DNA from: Antedon mediterranea
Taxonomy: Eukaryota; Echinodermata; Crinoidea; Comatulida; Antedonidae
Assembly: GCF_964355755.1 (NCBI RefSeq)
Contig: NC_092671.1
Coordinates: 25,046,070-25,110,069, forward strand
Direction: 5' to 3'
Length of the DNA: 64,000 nucleotides
Position 1 is the first letter of the stretch. Each line of letters begins with the position of its first letter. This document shows positions 34,571-48,400 of this stretch, in pieces. Below the pieces are notes generated by a model that made no database searches, was not told the DNA's origin, and was given only the letters and a program-made list of their open reading frames with translations. The position numbers and the translations under genes were made by a program.

Positions 34571-35639
34571 ACAAACATCACCATATTATTTGATTAAACA
34601 CTGTGCTTTTATCCAAACATTGAGTCAGGTAAAACAGCAGTGGAAAGTCCCCCAAGATATTAAATCATGGATAAATGAATTAGATTCAATTCAACTAGAG
34701 TAGTCTAATGCAGCATACACCAAATATGTTATTAATAACGATATTGGTGAAGGTGGTTCGATTATCATTAGATCTATCATAATTACTTGATATATTGAAA
34801 ATCACATTGTTGTCTGTGAATAAAATAGAGTACAGAATTTACCCATTATGGTATTGCTAATATTTTTTAAAATTATGTCTTGCAACATCGCCCACACATC
34901 TTTCTATGATGTGAATGATGATTATTATGCTGATAAATTCGATATTTTTCACCTACGATTAAGCGTTTATTTCACGCGCACAGTCACATTTTGCATCTCT
35001 TGCCGGTTGTAAATTCCGCTCCATTTTTTTTTTCAATTTAGAAAAAATATTAATGAAATGTTTACTGATTCAAAACAAATTCAATATAATATATTATAAA
35101 TGAAATGTTTTGGTCGTAGCAGACCAAAAAGAAGCAGGACATTGTTTTAAATTAAAAATATCTAAAACATAAGAATTGCACAAAACTATCTTTTTGTATT
35201 GTATGATATAAAAGTTTATGGGTGCCGAAATATTATTATTATTGTTTCTCCAATCCTGAAAAAAGATATACGCAATCTGCTTAGATTGACGGAATAGAAA
35301 ACATATCTCAAGAGTAGCCTAATACTAAAATCATAAACTGCGTTTGATTTCATAAACTATTTATACCTTGTCTAAACATTGTCAATCTGCATAAATTAAT
35401 AATATATTAATATTATATTAGTATTGGCACAATAATGATGATGACAATACAAACAATAGTCAACAATTCACATTCAACAAAATATGCCAACTAATTACTT
35501 TTCCAATTTGATTGTTCGATTGCTACTACAAGCGAGGTGAGACTCATTGGTTATAATACCATGACGTACTCAAGGGTCGTTTTACCGCCTGCTTGTCAAA
35601 TCGTATGCTCAGTGTTGATGTTTCTGTCATATGCCACGG

Positions 35640-35934
35640 ACGACGACAGCAGTTAGCGCACTCAATTGTTTTTTTAAGTAGGAATAACCTTCGAAAGGAT
35701 ATTTCAGACATTGGCAATATCTGAATAGCGAATAATTGCAGATTGATAAATATTTATTTTGATATTGATATATAAACATTTGGTAGGTTAACCATCTTCC
35801 TGTTCCAATCAGTATAGGCCTACTGAGGCAAAGTTGTAAGGAAATGTTATTGGAAAATTTGTCTTCTCTGGATCCACTTTGGATTATCTGATTATATATC
35901 GTTATACGACATAGCCATCAATATAAAAACCAAG
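35640..35934 (+). other. Candidate 5' non-coding exon and promoter of GRIN1
   Basis: The first GRIN1 coding exon opens with a splice acceptor, so a 5' UTR exon must exist upstream. A good donor, AACCAAG|GTAGGT, ends at 35934, and the ~300 bases before it have a mixed composition with a CpG cluster (CACGGACGACGACAGC). This is only a candidate; other donors are possible. Confidence 0.22.
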
Positions 35935-37145
35935 GTAGGTTTAATGCATTGTTCAATTATGATATTGCCCCAGTCATATTTGAGTGTTCGAAAGTTGTTC
36001 GGCATGGCATACGCCCCTTGTACTGGACTACAACTGTGGTATGCGTACGAAAGTAACATTTAAACAAATTGACCAAATTGTAGTTACATTTCTGATATAT
36101 ATATAGTATATTTGATATTCTCAATACCTCACCACCAGATCGTGCATCAGTTCTCGTAGTAGACATATATCGGTTACCCTGCATGCATCAGAGGGAGAAG
36201 GGCAACACTTTTCTGCCATTATTTCTCTATCCCCATTTTCTGTTTTTCTAAATAGAATGTCTAGCATACCACAAAAATACTCTAAGAAGATGCTGTGCTT
36301 TTAAAACGTTTTATGAATCTTTGTACCACAACCAAATGAATCCCGGAGTTGGGATAATACAGTTTTACTGAATTGAATTGGCCTACCCCTAACCTCGCAC
36401 TTGTAATGCTGGATAATTCCCTTTAAAGCCCGGCTGTACATCATAGTTACTGTGTCACTATACCCTTCATTCAATTCAATTGATGCCGGATTTCACAAAC
36501 AATAAATAATACACATGCTAGACACTTTCAATGGAACTCGGCTTACCGAAAGGCGAACACAAAACGATTTAAAAGTCTGAATGTAAATGTTTCAAATCGG
36601 CTGTATACACGTTACGAATTTTTCTGTTATATGAAAATAAATAAATAATAATAATTACTAATATGAATTATACATTATTGCCAAATAATACAATAATGAC
36701 AACCGCCATTGAAATATTATTATTTGCCACAATGTGGTATATTGCTATACAGAAACTATAATATTCATGTAATTTTGTTTCGTTTTCTATGCTATTGTCA
36801 TGGTTATATTCTAACAAACAGGTGTACTATTCATGAATTCGTTTTTTTATTGAGATTTCCATGGAGATTTTAGGTAAAGGAACCAATAAACTACGTCACC
36901 ATAGTTGTAATAACAATGAGAATAAGGTACTGTAATTGAATTAATCAAATCATTCGGATAAGAAATTATAGGTATTGACAACATAATTATAATCGTGCAG
37001 CTCGTGTTACAGATGATTAGTAATTATATGAGATTGGGTTTTTATGGTAATCAGACTTATTTGATTTAAGTCCTCTTCGTCGATAAGTGACACTTGAAAT
37101 CTTCATTGAGTTCAACAGATCAGCTTTGGATTATATAATCTTTTC

Positions 37146-37271
37146 CATTCATTCATCATTCTTTTAGAGATACTATTACTTTAGAATTTTAAATATATAG
37201 AAATGGCTCATTCATTCATCATTCTTTTAGAGATACTATTACTTTAGAATTTTAAATATATAGAAATGGCT
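37146..37271. repeat. 63-bp tandem duplication
   Basis: Two identical head-to-tail copies begin CATTCATTCATCATTCTTTT and end GAAATGGCT; a third partial copy follows at 37272. Confidence 0.9.
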
Positions 37272-39435
37272 CATTCATTTATCATTCTTTTATTTACGAT
37301 ACAGTACTAATAACATAGAGTTTGAAACATAGTCAAGATTTGCAATTAAACTGAAATTTCCAACTGCACGTTGACTATAGAGCACTGCGCGTTGACGACT
37401 AGAGCACTGCGCGTCGGGAACCTCGAGAAACACCGCGACAATCAAGGCACTTCTTCGGATCTGGATTGTAATAATACATTGTTGTAAACTTAAGTGTAGT
37501 TTTATATCTGGTGACTCTGTTTTGGTTAAATTATCTAGGCCTAAATATTAATAATTTTTCCAAAATAAAGTCCACTTGGTATTCAGGGTTCATTGTTGGC
37601 ACGGGATAGGCCTACCAGTAAAGAAAAAGAAATAACATAAAATAAATAGCATAATAGTACTGTCTAACGACTGTAATTCTAAAGTAATTTTTAGAATTAA
37701 ATAATGTTATAACTGTGAATTTAAGCTTGTGGACTAGCATTCAATACCCATAATAGTGCGAAATTATGTCAATATTTGATAAAATAACAGTACTTAATAC
37801 CTTAATAGCCAGTACTGCTTTGAATTGCAAACAAGAATGGATATTATCTATACAATATATTAAATATGAACCACAATATGCTAATTAGTGTAGTTACCAG
37901 GTGTAGGCTACAGCTAATTAAAAAAATGCTGTATACATACAATTACATTATAATGCAACTATTATACTTATAATAATATCAGCCTATTATGGTGACTTTT
38001 TAATGAATTATTTTTCCTTTCGTCTCATTTTTGCCAAGCCATTCTACACTAAAATTCTCGCTGGTCCAGTTCTCGGACGTTATTGAAAATAAATGGTACC
38101 ATTTATGACAATGCTTCCTATAGTATTAATAATCAATTGACTTAATATTATGTATCTATGCATATAATATAGAGTTCTTCAATACATTGTGATGAAATTG
38201 AAAATGAGGTGATTGGAATTGGTATTGGTAGAATACTGCTCACTATTCTTTACTAACAAATTAATTTGTTGCTGATTTTCTCCCATGACAACAGTCTCGA
38301 CGTTAGTTAAAACATAATGCATTAGCTGCTGCTAGTTATGCTCAGTGCTGTTACAATATTTCCAGTTTTCTTCACTTATCAAACCAACCAATCAACCAAT
38401 CAGCCACCTAATGAACAATCTGTACCGTTTCAAATTTATATATAATTTTAATGTATGTATTTTCCGCAGGTATACGTGTCTTCACTTTTATTTAATTCAT
38501 CAAGAAGCCAATTAATTGACGTAGCTTTGCGTTTGCATTCGTTGCGTTATATTTTTTTGTAAAGACATATTGAAAATGTACAACTTGAATGCCATGAATT
38601 AAATAAGTCATCTTGTAACGATGTATGCGAACCTATTATAGTCTAACACTACAGTATGTACAAACACGAAATGCACAGACGCGCCAATAAGAACATATTA
38701 CCGTACTATTTATTTGTACTTTCTATTTTTGGAATATATATGTTTACAAAAACGGCAATAAATCTTCTTTCTGAGATCTATTATAAGAAAATTGTATACG
38801 ATATTGATTTATTTTAAAGTAAAAAAAAACAACACAGAAAGAACATACATAAATGGATACTAAATAGGTGAAGAAAATATGGAATTGAATGCCCGAATAA
38901 CCCAATTAAGACTGGTTACCATAATTGAGAGGAATTATTGTTGGATTAGGCCTAAGTGAATATAGGCATATAGTGTGGAAAAATTAGCCTGATAATTTTA
39001 CAAATACAATAAAATAGTAAAAATTAAGAAAACATCAGAGCCCAGCGCATGCGTTGTTCTCTTAGAAATACAATCTCATTAATCTGAAGTCAGCTGGAAC
39101 CTGGAAACTAACTCAATAACATTCAAAAACGTGTATCTTGAAAACATTCTTTTTTCCAAACCAATAAGATACTTATACCTACAAACCAGATGAACATTTT
39201 CAATCATTCAAAAACGTGCATTTTTAAAGGATCAACTTACCGAAAAAATACTAAACATAAGAAATTAACGTTTTCTCTCCTATAATACATTTCAACATGT
39301 ATACCAGTGTTGTGTATGTTAAACAAAAATGAATTTATAGTTTGAAACGTAAAACCATATTAGTCTAACATCGACATACCGTAATAGAGAATGTAACATT
39401 AGTAACACACACTAAATTGTATTTTATTCTTACAG

Positions 39436-42400
39436 GAATGTGTTGGATTAAAGTACAAATTGTTCTAGTTCTTTTCATTACACCGATAGTAACTTCACAG
39501 ACACCCTTTGTCATCGGTGGTGCGTTTGAATCTAAGAAGGACCGCGATGATTTCCACAAAGCAATTCATAATATCAATCAAAACAAGAACCACGCTCTTC
39601 CTAGAGGAGTAACTCTAATCGGTGTTTCTAGCATCTTTACTGACAATCCTTTAAATGCAACTATGGAACTCTGTCAAAGGATTGTACCTAAGAAAGTGGC
39701 CGCACTTATTATGTGTTTGTCCAAGCCCAACCGTCTGAGTGCCATGAGCATATCAAACATCATCGGTTCGTTAGAGATACCTGTTGTGGATATAGTAACC
39801 CGCTCTAATCTATTTGATGATCGGGTAAAGTATAGTAACGAGTGCTAAAATGTAATAGGTTATTAGTCATCACTTACTGAATGTGTACGAGACGTGCTGG
39901 TGTTAGTTTGCGATATTATTTTCATCTACTCTGGTGCACAGTGTCAACGCTAGAAAAACTGAACACACTTTCTATGTGTTGTGTGCATTCTCTTTACCAG
40001 GGTGTATGAAAGTAATTATGCACATAAGATTGCTATATGACGGCTTAAATGACAGTTATGAAATTTGTTAAATATATTCATCGATAGAGAGATACATTCA
40101 ATCTCTTGGGCTTTGTTTGCACTGTAGGCAATATTGCATATAGATATGTTGCATGGATAACGCATTTCATTTTCGATTTTGGTAGCAAAATAAATACTGT
40201 ACAACATTTATTTGTATGGATTTCACTATTTTTTTGTACCAAGGACTCTGAATAAATTGCGACTTGTGACAGTATGTAAATATATGAAACAAATATTAAA
40301 TATATTCATGGCAAGAACAAATATGGATTTTATAATATTATCTGCGCTAATGTGTTATTTCAAAACACATAGCCTTTAGCATACATACTGTATAACTTCG
40401 ATAAAGCAACATCCAAATCCAAATACACCAATGTAGAATGGTTGCTTTAGAAATGTTTCCAATGTATTGAAGTAAATTAATAATATCTTATCCATTAAAA
40501 TCTTTTTGTTGAAAACTCCCTTTACAGTATTTACCAAGGTCATTTTAATATAAAAATATCATTCATAATATGACCTTTTATAGGCCTAAGGCCGAATAAC
40601 ATTTTTCTAATCTCTCAAAATAACATATGTTGGAAACCAAATCTGTATTTTCTAAAGACTATTCTGTAGGCCTATAGCATATTTCTATCTTTCAAAAGAA
40701 TTTACAAATAACATTAGAGTCAATGTACTGCTTTTGAAATTTCTCAAAACATATTTATGACGTCAGTATGATTCTTTCTCAAACATACAAAAAGTAAAAT
40801 AGAAGTCATCCTTAAGATTTTCTAGCTAAAATATTTCCAGAAGCAACATATTTATTTCTGTAGGGATCTTCAGATAACGTAATCTAAACTCTCCAGATAC
40901 ATATTCTATAAATAACCAATAGAATTATTTCTAAAACCTCCCCAGATACACATTTCTAGAACCAATATAAGGGTTATTTCTAAAGACTCTCCAGATACAC
41001 ATTTCTAGAACCAATATAAGGGTTATTTCTAAAGACTCCCCAGACAAAATATTTCTATAAATAACCAATAGAGTTTCTTATAAAGACTCTCCATATAACA
41101 TATTTATAGAACCAATAGATTATTATCATTATAAACTAAGTCTCACTTGAGTCTTAGGGAGTGGACTTGAAAGAGTCGTTATTTCTAAAGACCCTCCAGA
41201 TAACATATTTCTTGAACCAATAGTCTAAAAACTCTACAGATAATTTTTATAGAACCAATAGATTTATTTCTAAAGACTCTCCAGATAACATATTTCTAGA
41301 ACCCAATATAGTTCTTTCTAACAACTCTCCAGATAACATTTCTAGAACCAATAGAATTCTTTCTAAAGGCTCTCCAGATAACAATTTCTAGAACCAATAG
41401 AGTTCTAAAATGGGAATAAGGGTTTGTCATATTTAATAGAGTTATTTATAAATTATACAGATAGCATATCAATAAACCTCTAATACTCTCAGGATAACAC
41501 AATTATACAGTTAGCCAATAGTGTTCTTTTAAATGGAAATGTTTAGAAAGAATCATATTAACTTTAACATATTCAATATTTTATCTGAAAAGTCTTAGAA
41601 AAAACTAAAAGAAGGTGTTGTTCAAAATTGACTAATATAATGTGGGTTCCCTTTTAGAATATCCACAATACCTATATGCGGAATGTACCTCCTTATACTG
41701 ACCAGGCACAAGTGTGGATCGACTTGATTGGACATTATCGATGGTCAAGTGTAGTAACAGTTACATCTAGAGATGATGCAGGAAGATCGATGCTAAATGC
41801 ATTCATGAGACTTGTAAACGACAGCAGCTCTAGAATGGGAATAAGGGTTTGTCACATTTATGTCTTCACTATATATTTCCTTTTTGGATTTTAAACATAA
41901 GAATAAAGTAAATTAAACAAACATTTTTCATATCAAAACAGATAGAGAACAGCATAATTTATCAATTTCAATTGAAAACAACCTTGCTTGTTTAATTGGA
42001 AGGTTAAACAAGCAAAACAAACCATTTCAAAAACATATTTATTGGAAAAGATGAGTTCAGCACATAACACTATGTAATAAAATAAGTTATGTATTGAGTT
42101 TTATGGAGTGACAATACGCATTTATTTGAGAATGTTACAAGCAGTTTAAAAGACACAGAAGGGTTGTATTTAAGTTCTTTTTACAATGTCCCTTTTTGTG
42201 ATCCATTTTCCTTAATATTGAAATCTATTGTAGGTACCACCGCCGTAAATTCATCAGTTGATATCTTGTTTGTAGATTGAAAGAGCAGTTTCATATAATA
42301 AAGGACAGACTAACATGACGGGTGTTCTTATGGAAGTCCGAAAAGCGCAATCTACGGTTATTCTTCTTCATGCATGGTAAGTTTTACACAATCACCACAA

Positions 42401-45400
42401 GTCCACGCCGATGTCGATGAATTTTTACAAAGGTTTAAATAACAAATTATGAAATGGAATTCTTTAGGTTTAGGCCTACAGTCTAATTCATCAACTGAAA
42501 ATAAGTCCCCTTAGATGGTTAATGTAAGTAACGGAATATTAAACTGTAGCTTAGAGATATATTGTCGGTATAGAATGTGAACAAAGGATAATAAATAAAA
42601 AAGATGTTGATAGCAATGGCAATCATAGCTTAAGATTCAGCGTATTAACATACGTAATTTCAATCGATGTTGATTTGATAAGTTAAAGTAAATGAATGCT
42701 AATGGCAAACTTTCGATCAAAAAAGACAGTATGTGATTTGTATTGCAGCGAAGAGGATGAGGTTGCAATATATTTAGCCGCTAAGGAACTAGGCCTGACC
42801 GCTGCTGGCTACACCTGGATTAGCGACGAACAAAGTATTGGCGACCGAGCCCTGCACTCAATACCTGAAGGAACGTTGGCTATGCGTCTACCGTATGGCA
42901 ATAACCACAAGGCTCATATTCATGATGTAATTAATATTCTGGTGAAAGGACTTCTTGATCTGGTTCAGAATGATAACATTACACGCCCACCGTCCACTTG
43001 TGCAGACCCGCCTTGGATAAATGGCATGCTGTATTACGGGTAACATGATTTGTTTTATGAAATACTAATTTTCCACTTCCCATTATTTATCATTATTATT
43101 TTCAATATCATATAATTCAAATGTAACTGATCACTTGATCATCGAGATATTTTGCTCCCTAGGCAAAATATCTGTCATATGTGAATGCTATACCATAGTA
43201 AAAAAAAATAAAATAAAAATGTTATAATATATTGAATGATGTGACACACATGCCCTGTATCATAATTTTTGCCGAAATATAAATTATGTCATGAGCCTAT
43301 ACAGAGAATCTGGTACTCATTTTTTTAAATAGTGCACTAATAATGAGGTCTATGTTTTTTTTATACCTGGTGATAGCCCATATTATGGTCTATCACCAAG
43401 TATCAAAAGCAACGTTTAGAGCTTGGATTGAAGACCATCTGGCAAGGTGCTATAGACCTTGCTGAGAGAAATATGTCGTAATGATAAGAGATATCGGACT
43501 ACCATTTGAAAGGCACTGTTCGAGACCACCTGTCTGTAACATATTGCTTGTATTCTTAGAAAAGATACTTTACTATCATTGCCTCGTCCTTTTGATGGGA
43601 CGTGAAGCCGTTAGAGCCAAATGATAATGTAAAATGTATTTTGTAATAAAACGATAACAAATCACCATAGTTGAACAAACCATAGTCAAGACATCAATAA
43701 TTACTGGTAACAACCTGTAGTTTGATGCAAAAGCTAGATTGCTTTCAATAAGTACACTCACAAATTATGCAATTTTGATATGCGAACGTGAAATGACGCA
43801 CATTTATCATAATTACCTTAATAACATACTGGTACATAATTGTCTATTGCGATAAATATATTGATAAATTATTTTATGCATAAATAATATTATATAAGTC
43901 GAACAACCGGTGTCTCGGAAGGGATTATTTGTGTTTGTATGTCCGTGTTTGTAGATTTTAAAACGTATACTTGGCATTATTGCATGCTTGTTATTTGCTT
44001 AGTGAATCCAACACCTAATTTATTTTCCTCGTTTCCCATTTCCATAGGCAGTATATATTATACTTGTAAATTAATATTCAAATAGGTTAAGTAACTTTAC
44101 AATGGGTTTTGTGACATACGCTATACTTTGGTTTTGACAAATCGTTTATAAATGAATACTGTATACATTAATACTTTATCAGGGTGTTAAAAGGTACAAA
44201 ATTATCGGAACTATACTCTGAAACCGGGGAAATATCATTCAGTCAAGAAGGTAATAGGATTTCAAACCACTATAAAATTGTCAACCTACAAAATGGAGTT
44301 TTCAAAACTGTTGGCAAGTGGACTAGAACATCAAAAGTTATTATGAATTCTAAGGTGATATGGCCTGGTGGAAAACCTAACAAACCTGAAGGGTATCGCC
44401 TTTCGACGCATTTGCAGGTAAAGTAAAAATTACATTTTTGTATTTATTTATATTATGTACAGTACTCACATTTAAAATACAACGAATAAGATATTTTTTA
44501 AGTTAATAGGCCTACAAGTTTTCATATACTATTAACATCGTTAATAAAAAAAGAATTTACACTAAGAGTCCATGGCCAACACAATGTTTTTAAATAATGC
44601 TGTAAATACGATTTAACATGATTTAACGATACTTAAAATAAAAAATAGATTCTTAAAATCACTAGTTAATAATATTATGTTATCAATCAAGGTCAACAAA
44701 TCATATTTACAGTATTTGATTCGTTCTAACCTTTGATTAAAACTACTATGCAAATAGATTATTTTTAAATTATGTTATAAATTAAATATATATATATATA
44801 TATTATTGTAACGCCTTCTGTTTAAACTTTTATCCATATCATGAAATATTTATTATGACGTTGTAAATGACGTCACTATATCGATTTATATTAACAACGT
44901 GACGTAATTCCATCCACAAGTGCCACATTAAGTTATCGGAATATAATGTAATTTGGTTAACGACACTTGGTTAACTATCGTAGCTCACTAAGCATACCCT
45001 AGGGATTACATAGACACAAGACAATTTTTTTATTGAAAGACTCATAATACATTTCTTTTGCAATGCAATTATGTATTAGTGCGCTTATTAGATTCTGATG
45101 ATTACTGTTAAATCATTCTAAATAAATATTTCTTTCTTTTTCCTAAAATAAATCTATAAACACTTTAAAACATGATCATAATACATCCTGGGAATTAAAG
45201 TACTAAACATTATTTAAAAACATCAATTTAGTTCCTAAACATTGAATATGTAAATGCATACGACCTATTATTAATAAGGATAAGTTTTCTAATAAAGCAA
45301 TACATATGTTTTCTAATAAAGCAATACATATGTTTTCTCTTTCTAGAACATCTATATATAAATTTACGTAAGGGCAAAATTCGGTAAATCGCGCCTTACT

Positions 45401-48400
45401 TCTAGAATTTTTACTCGATGGTATGTAAAGTTGGTTCGTACTTTCGGTACTGATTTTAACCACCTGATGTAACCCTGTTTACTAATTAAATTAAGTTAGA
45501 TAATTAGTTATTGACGATTAAAACGAATTTAGGTTCAACGATTTGCCCCAAATAGGGGTGTTTTCCGATCGTGGTATACACTGTCTAATGGATGTCCATC
45601 TTGAAAAATACCCGCCACAAAAATGCGAGGAGGCTTCGCATTTTCCTATCTCCTCCTACGATAATTGTTTTTAATAGCTGAAAACCGGTTGAACAGTTCG
45701 AGTACAGCATCATAATGTTGAAGACAGGCCGATTTTCTTTAAAAAATACTATTTTGATACATTTAATATACGTTTTTACAAATGTATTGATTTGTGATGA
45801 ATGGAACATTCCAAATTATTTGGTTTAACCATACAGGTATAGATTTAGATTTATGGGCCCCCTTGGAGAATAAACATAAATAGTATTGCAATGCTGTACA
45901 ATACTGTTAAGGTATTAACCACTTTTGATCGCAATTTGAATCGCAAATTTCTTACTGTGAGTGTTGGTACTGTTAGATGTAATATAAAAATATATACAAA
46001 TAAACTTTATTACTGTGAGTGTGGGTAGGCCCTACTGTTAGATTATAAACATATAATATACAAATAAACATTCCAAATTATTTGGTTTAACCATAGAGGT
46101 ATAGATTTAGATTTATGGGCCCCCTTGGAGAATAAACATAAATAGTATTGCAATGCTGTACGATACTGTTAAGGTATTAACCACTTTTGATCGCAATTTG
46201 AATCGCAAATTTCTTACTGTGAGTGTTGGTACTGTTAGATGTAATATAAAAATATATACAAATAAACTTTATTACTGTGAGTGTGGGTAGGTTCTACTGT
46301 TAGATTATAAACATATAATATACAAATAAATAAACGTTATTACTGACAGTTGCTTCTCAACGTTTGTATTAATTAATAATTTAAAAATATATAAACGTCA
46401 TAGTGGTGTATCGTTACATGTACTTTACTATTTCAATCGACTATGACAGTGAGAGTTTTAACAAAGTACCGTATTAAATCGTAAATGTTTTACTGTATTT
46501 AGGGGTATATTATTTATAGGCCTATAAAACATTAAAACCAATATTTCGTTACTGAGTGGATAAGAATATATTTTAAAATGTTTCCTCTTTGTACCTATCT
46601 TCTTCCCCCATCCCTCAACCCTTAATGTTACATACAAAACACAAATTGGGTTTGTTTAAATGAGTCCAAATAAAAAAATTTGACTCATTTTATTTCTCTC
46701 TCGGAAGTAATTCCCAGGGTGCTAATTTTGGTTGACTACATAAATCATTGTGTATATTTATTCGTTTCTGTAAACGACAATGTATTATAGTCCTGCGGTA
46801 CGTACATTTGAAATCTCCATTTTTTTTCTCGCTGGAAATACTGTGTATTCGAGAACCATCTGTGGGCACGACCTAGATGGTACGCGAGCGAAGCGAGCGT
46901 GCCATCTAGTCTATATAAATTTACGTAAGGGCAAAATTCGGTAAATCTCGGTTTATTTCTAGAATTTTTACTCGATGGTATATAAAGTTGGTTCATACTT
47001 TCGCTACTGATTTTAACCATCTGATGTAACCCTGTTTACTAATTAAATTGAGTTAGGTAATTAGTTATTGACGATTAAAACGAATTTAGGTTCAACGATT
47101 TGCCCCAAATAGGGATGTTTTCCAATCGTGGTATACACTGTCTAATGAATGTCCATGGAAAAATACCCGCACACAATGATAGGAGGTGTTTACTTTATTA
47201 CTGACAGTTCCTTCTGAACGTTTATATTAATTAATAATGTAATTACTGTACAAAAAAATATAAACGTCGTATTAGTGATGTATCGTTACATGTACTGTAC
47301 TATTTCAATCGACTATAAGGTGACAGTTTCAACAAAGTATTAAATAGCAATGTTTTACTGTGTTTAGTCATGGAGGTATAAATACCTCCATGGTTTAGTG
47401 GTATATTATTTGTAAAACATGAAAACAATTAATATTTCGTTACTAAATGGATAAAGAATATATTTAAAAATTGTTCGTCTTTGCACCCATCAAACTCTTC
47501 CTCATCCCTCAACCCTCATGTTGCATACAAAACACAAATTCAGTTTATTTCAAAACAATTGGTCTTATTTTGTGACAAGTTTCTCTTTCGGAAGTAATTC
47601 CCAGGGTGCTAATTTTAGTTGAGTACATAAATCACAGTGTCTATTTATTCGTTCCTGTAAACGACATGTATTATTGTCCATGCGGTACGTACATTTGAAA
47701 TCGCCAGTTTTTGAACGCTGAAAGTACTATGTATTCGAGGACCATCTGTGGGCACGACCTAGATGGTACGCGAGCGAAGCGAGTGTACCATCCAGTAATA
47801 ATAATTGTCTGTCAGTTTTTGTTTAAATTTAGCGCCCTTTATTTTGTCTTTTTATAAGTGAAATAATTATTCTTGTTTGGCATCGTAAACTGCAAAATGG
47901 CATATTGATCTTCCTTACAATACATTTCATTAAATTGTTTTCTGTTTGGCAAAATTGCGTGAGACTAATTGGCCATATAATATAACATGTATCCCAAATA
48001 TTTTGTTATTTTATTAAGACTTTATTTAGGTTGTAGTCATGTACAGTATTATGTGTTGTTCTATTGAAACAGAATTTCTACCTTTAAGAATTAATTAATT
48101 CATCGTTATTATTGGCAATTTCCTAAATATATAAAAACACTAAGAATAGGTCTAGTTAAAATAACATTGTTTGCATAAACATTTTAAATACGTCATCATT
48201 TTGATATATTGTCTATTCTCTAGCATTATTCCCATATTCTCGTAAAAGTACTTTCTGCCTTGATTTTTCCATGACTTGTTTAATGTTTTCGAGTTTGATG
48301 GCATTTTTAATTCCATGTCTGACATTTAATTGTCCGTTGTTGAATTAGAATTTAAAATAAAATACACTACGCAAGAACTCTTGTTGTCAAAACCTAATCC

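Larger units (their letters stand above)
33344..39430. other. Non-coding region upstream of GRIN1
   Basis: No coding exon recognised. It contains a family A MITE (34400), a 63-bp direct duplication (37146-37271) and long AT-rich stretches. A possible 5' UTR exon of GRIN1 is listed separately. Confidence 0.45.

Noticed and set aside
39417-39437. GRIN1 start upstream of the Met in MCWIKV
   Set aside because: The upstream codons begin with TTG and lie in the intron before the acceptor TTCTTACAG; the downstream Met gives a good signal peptide.
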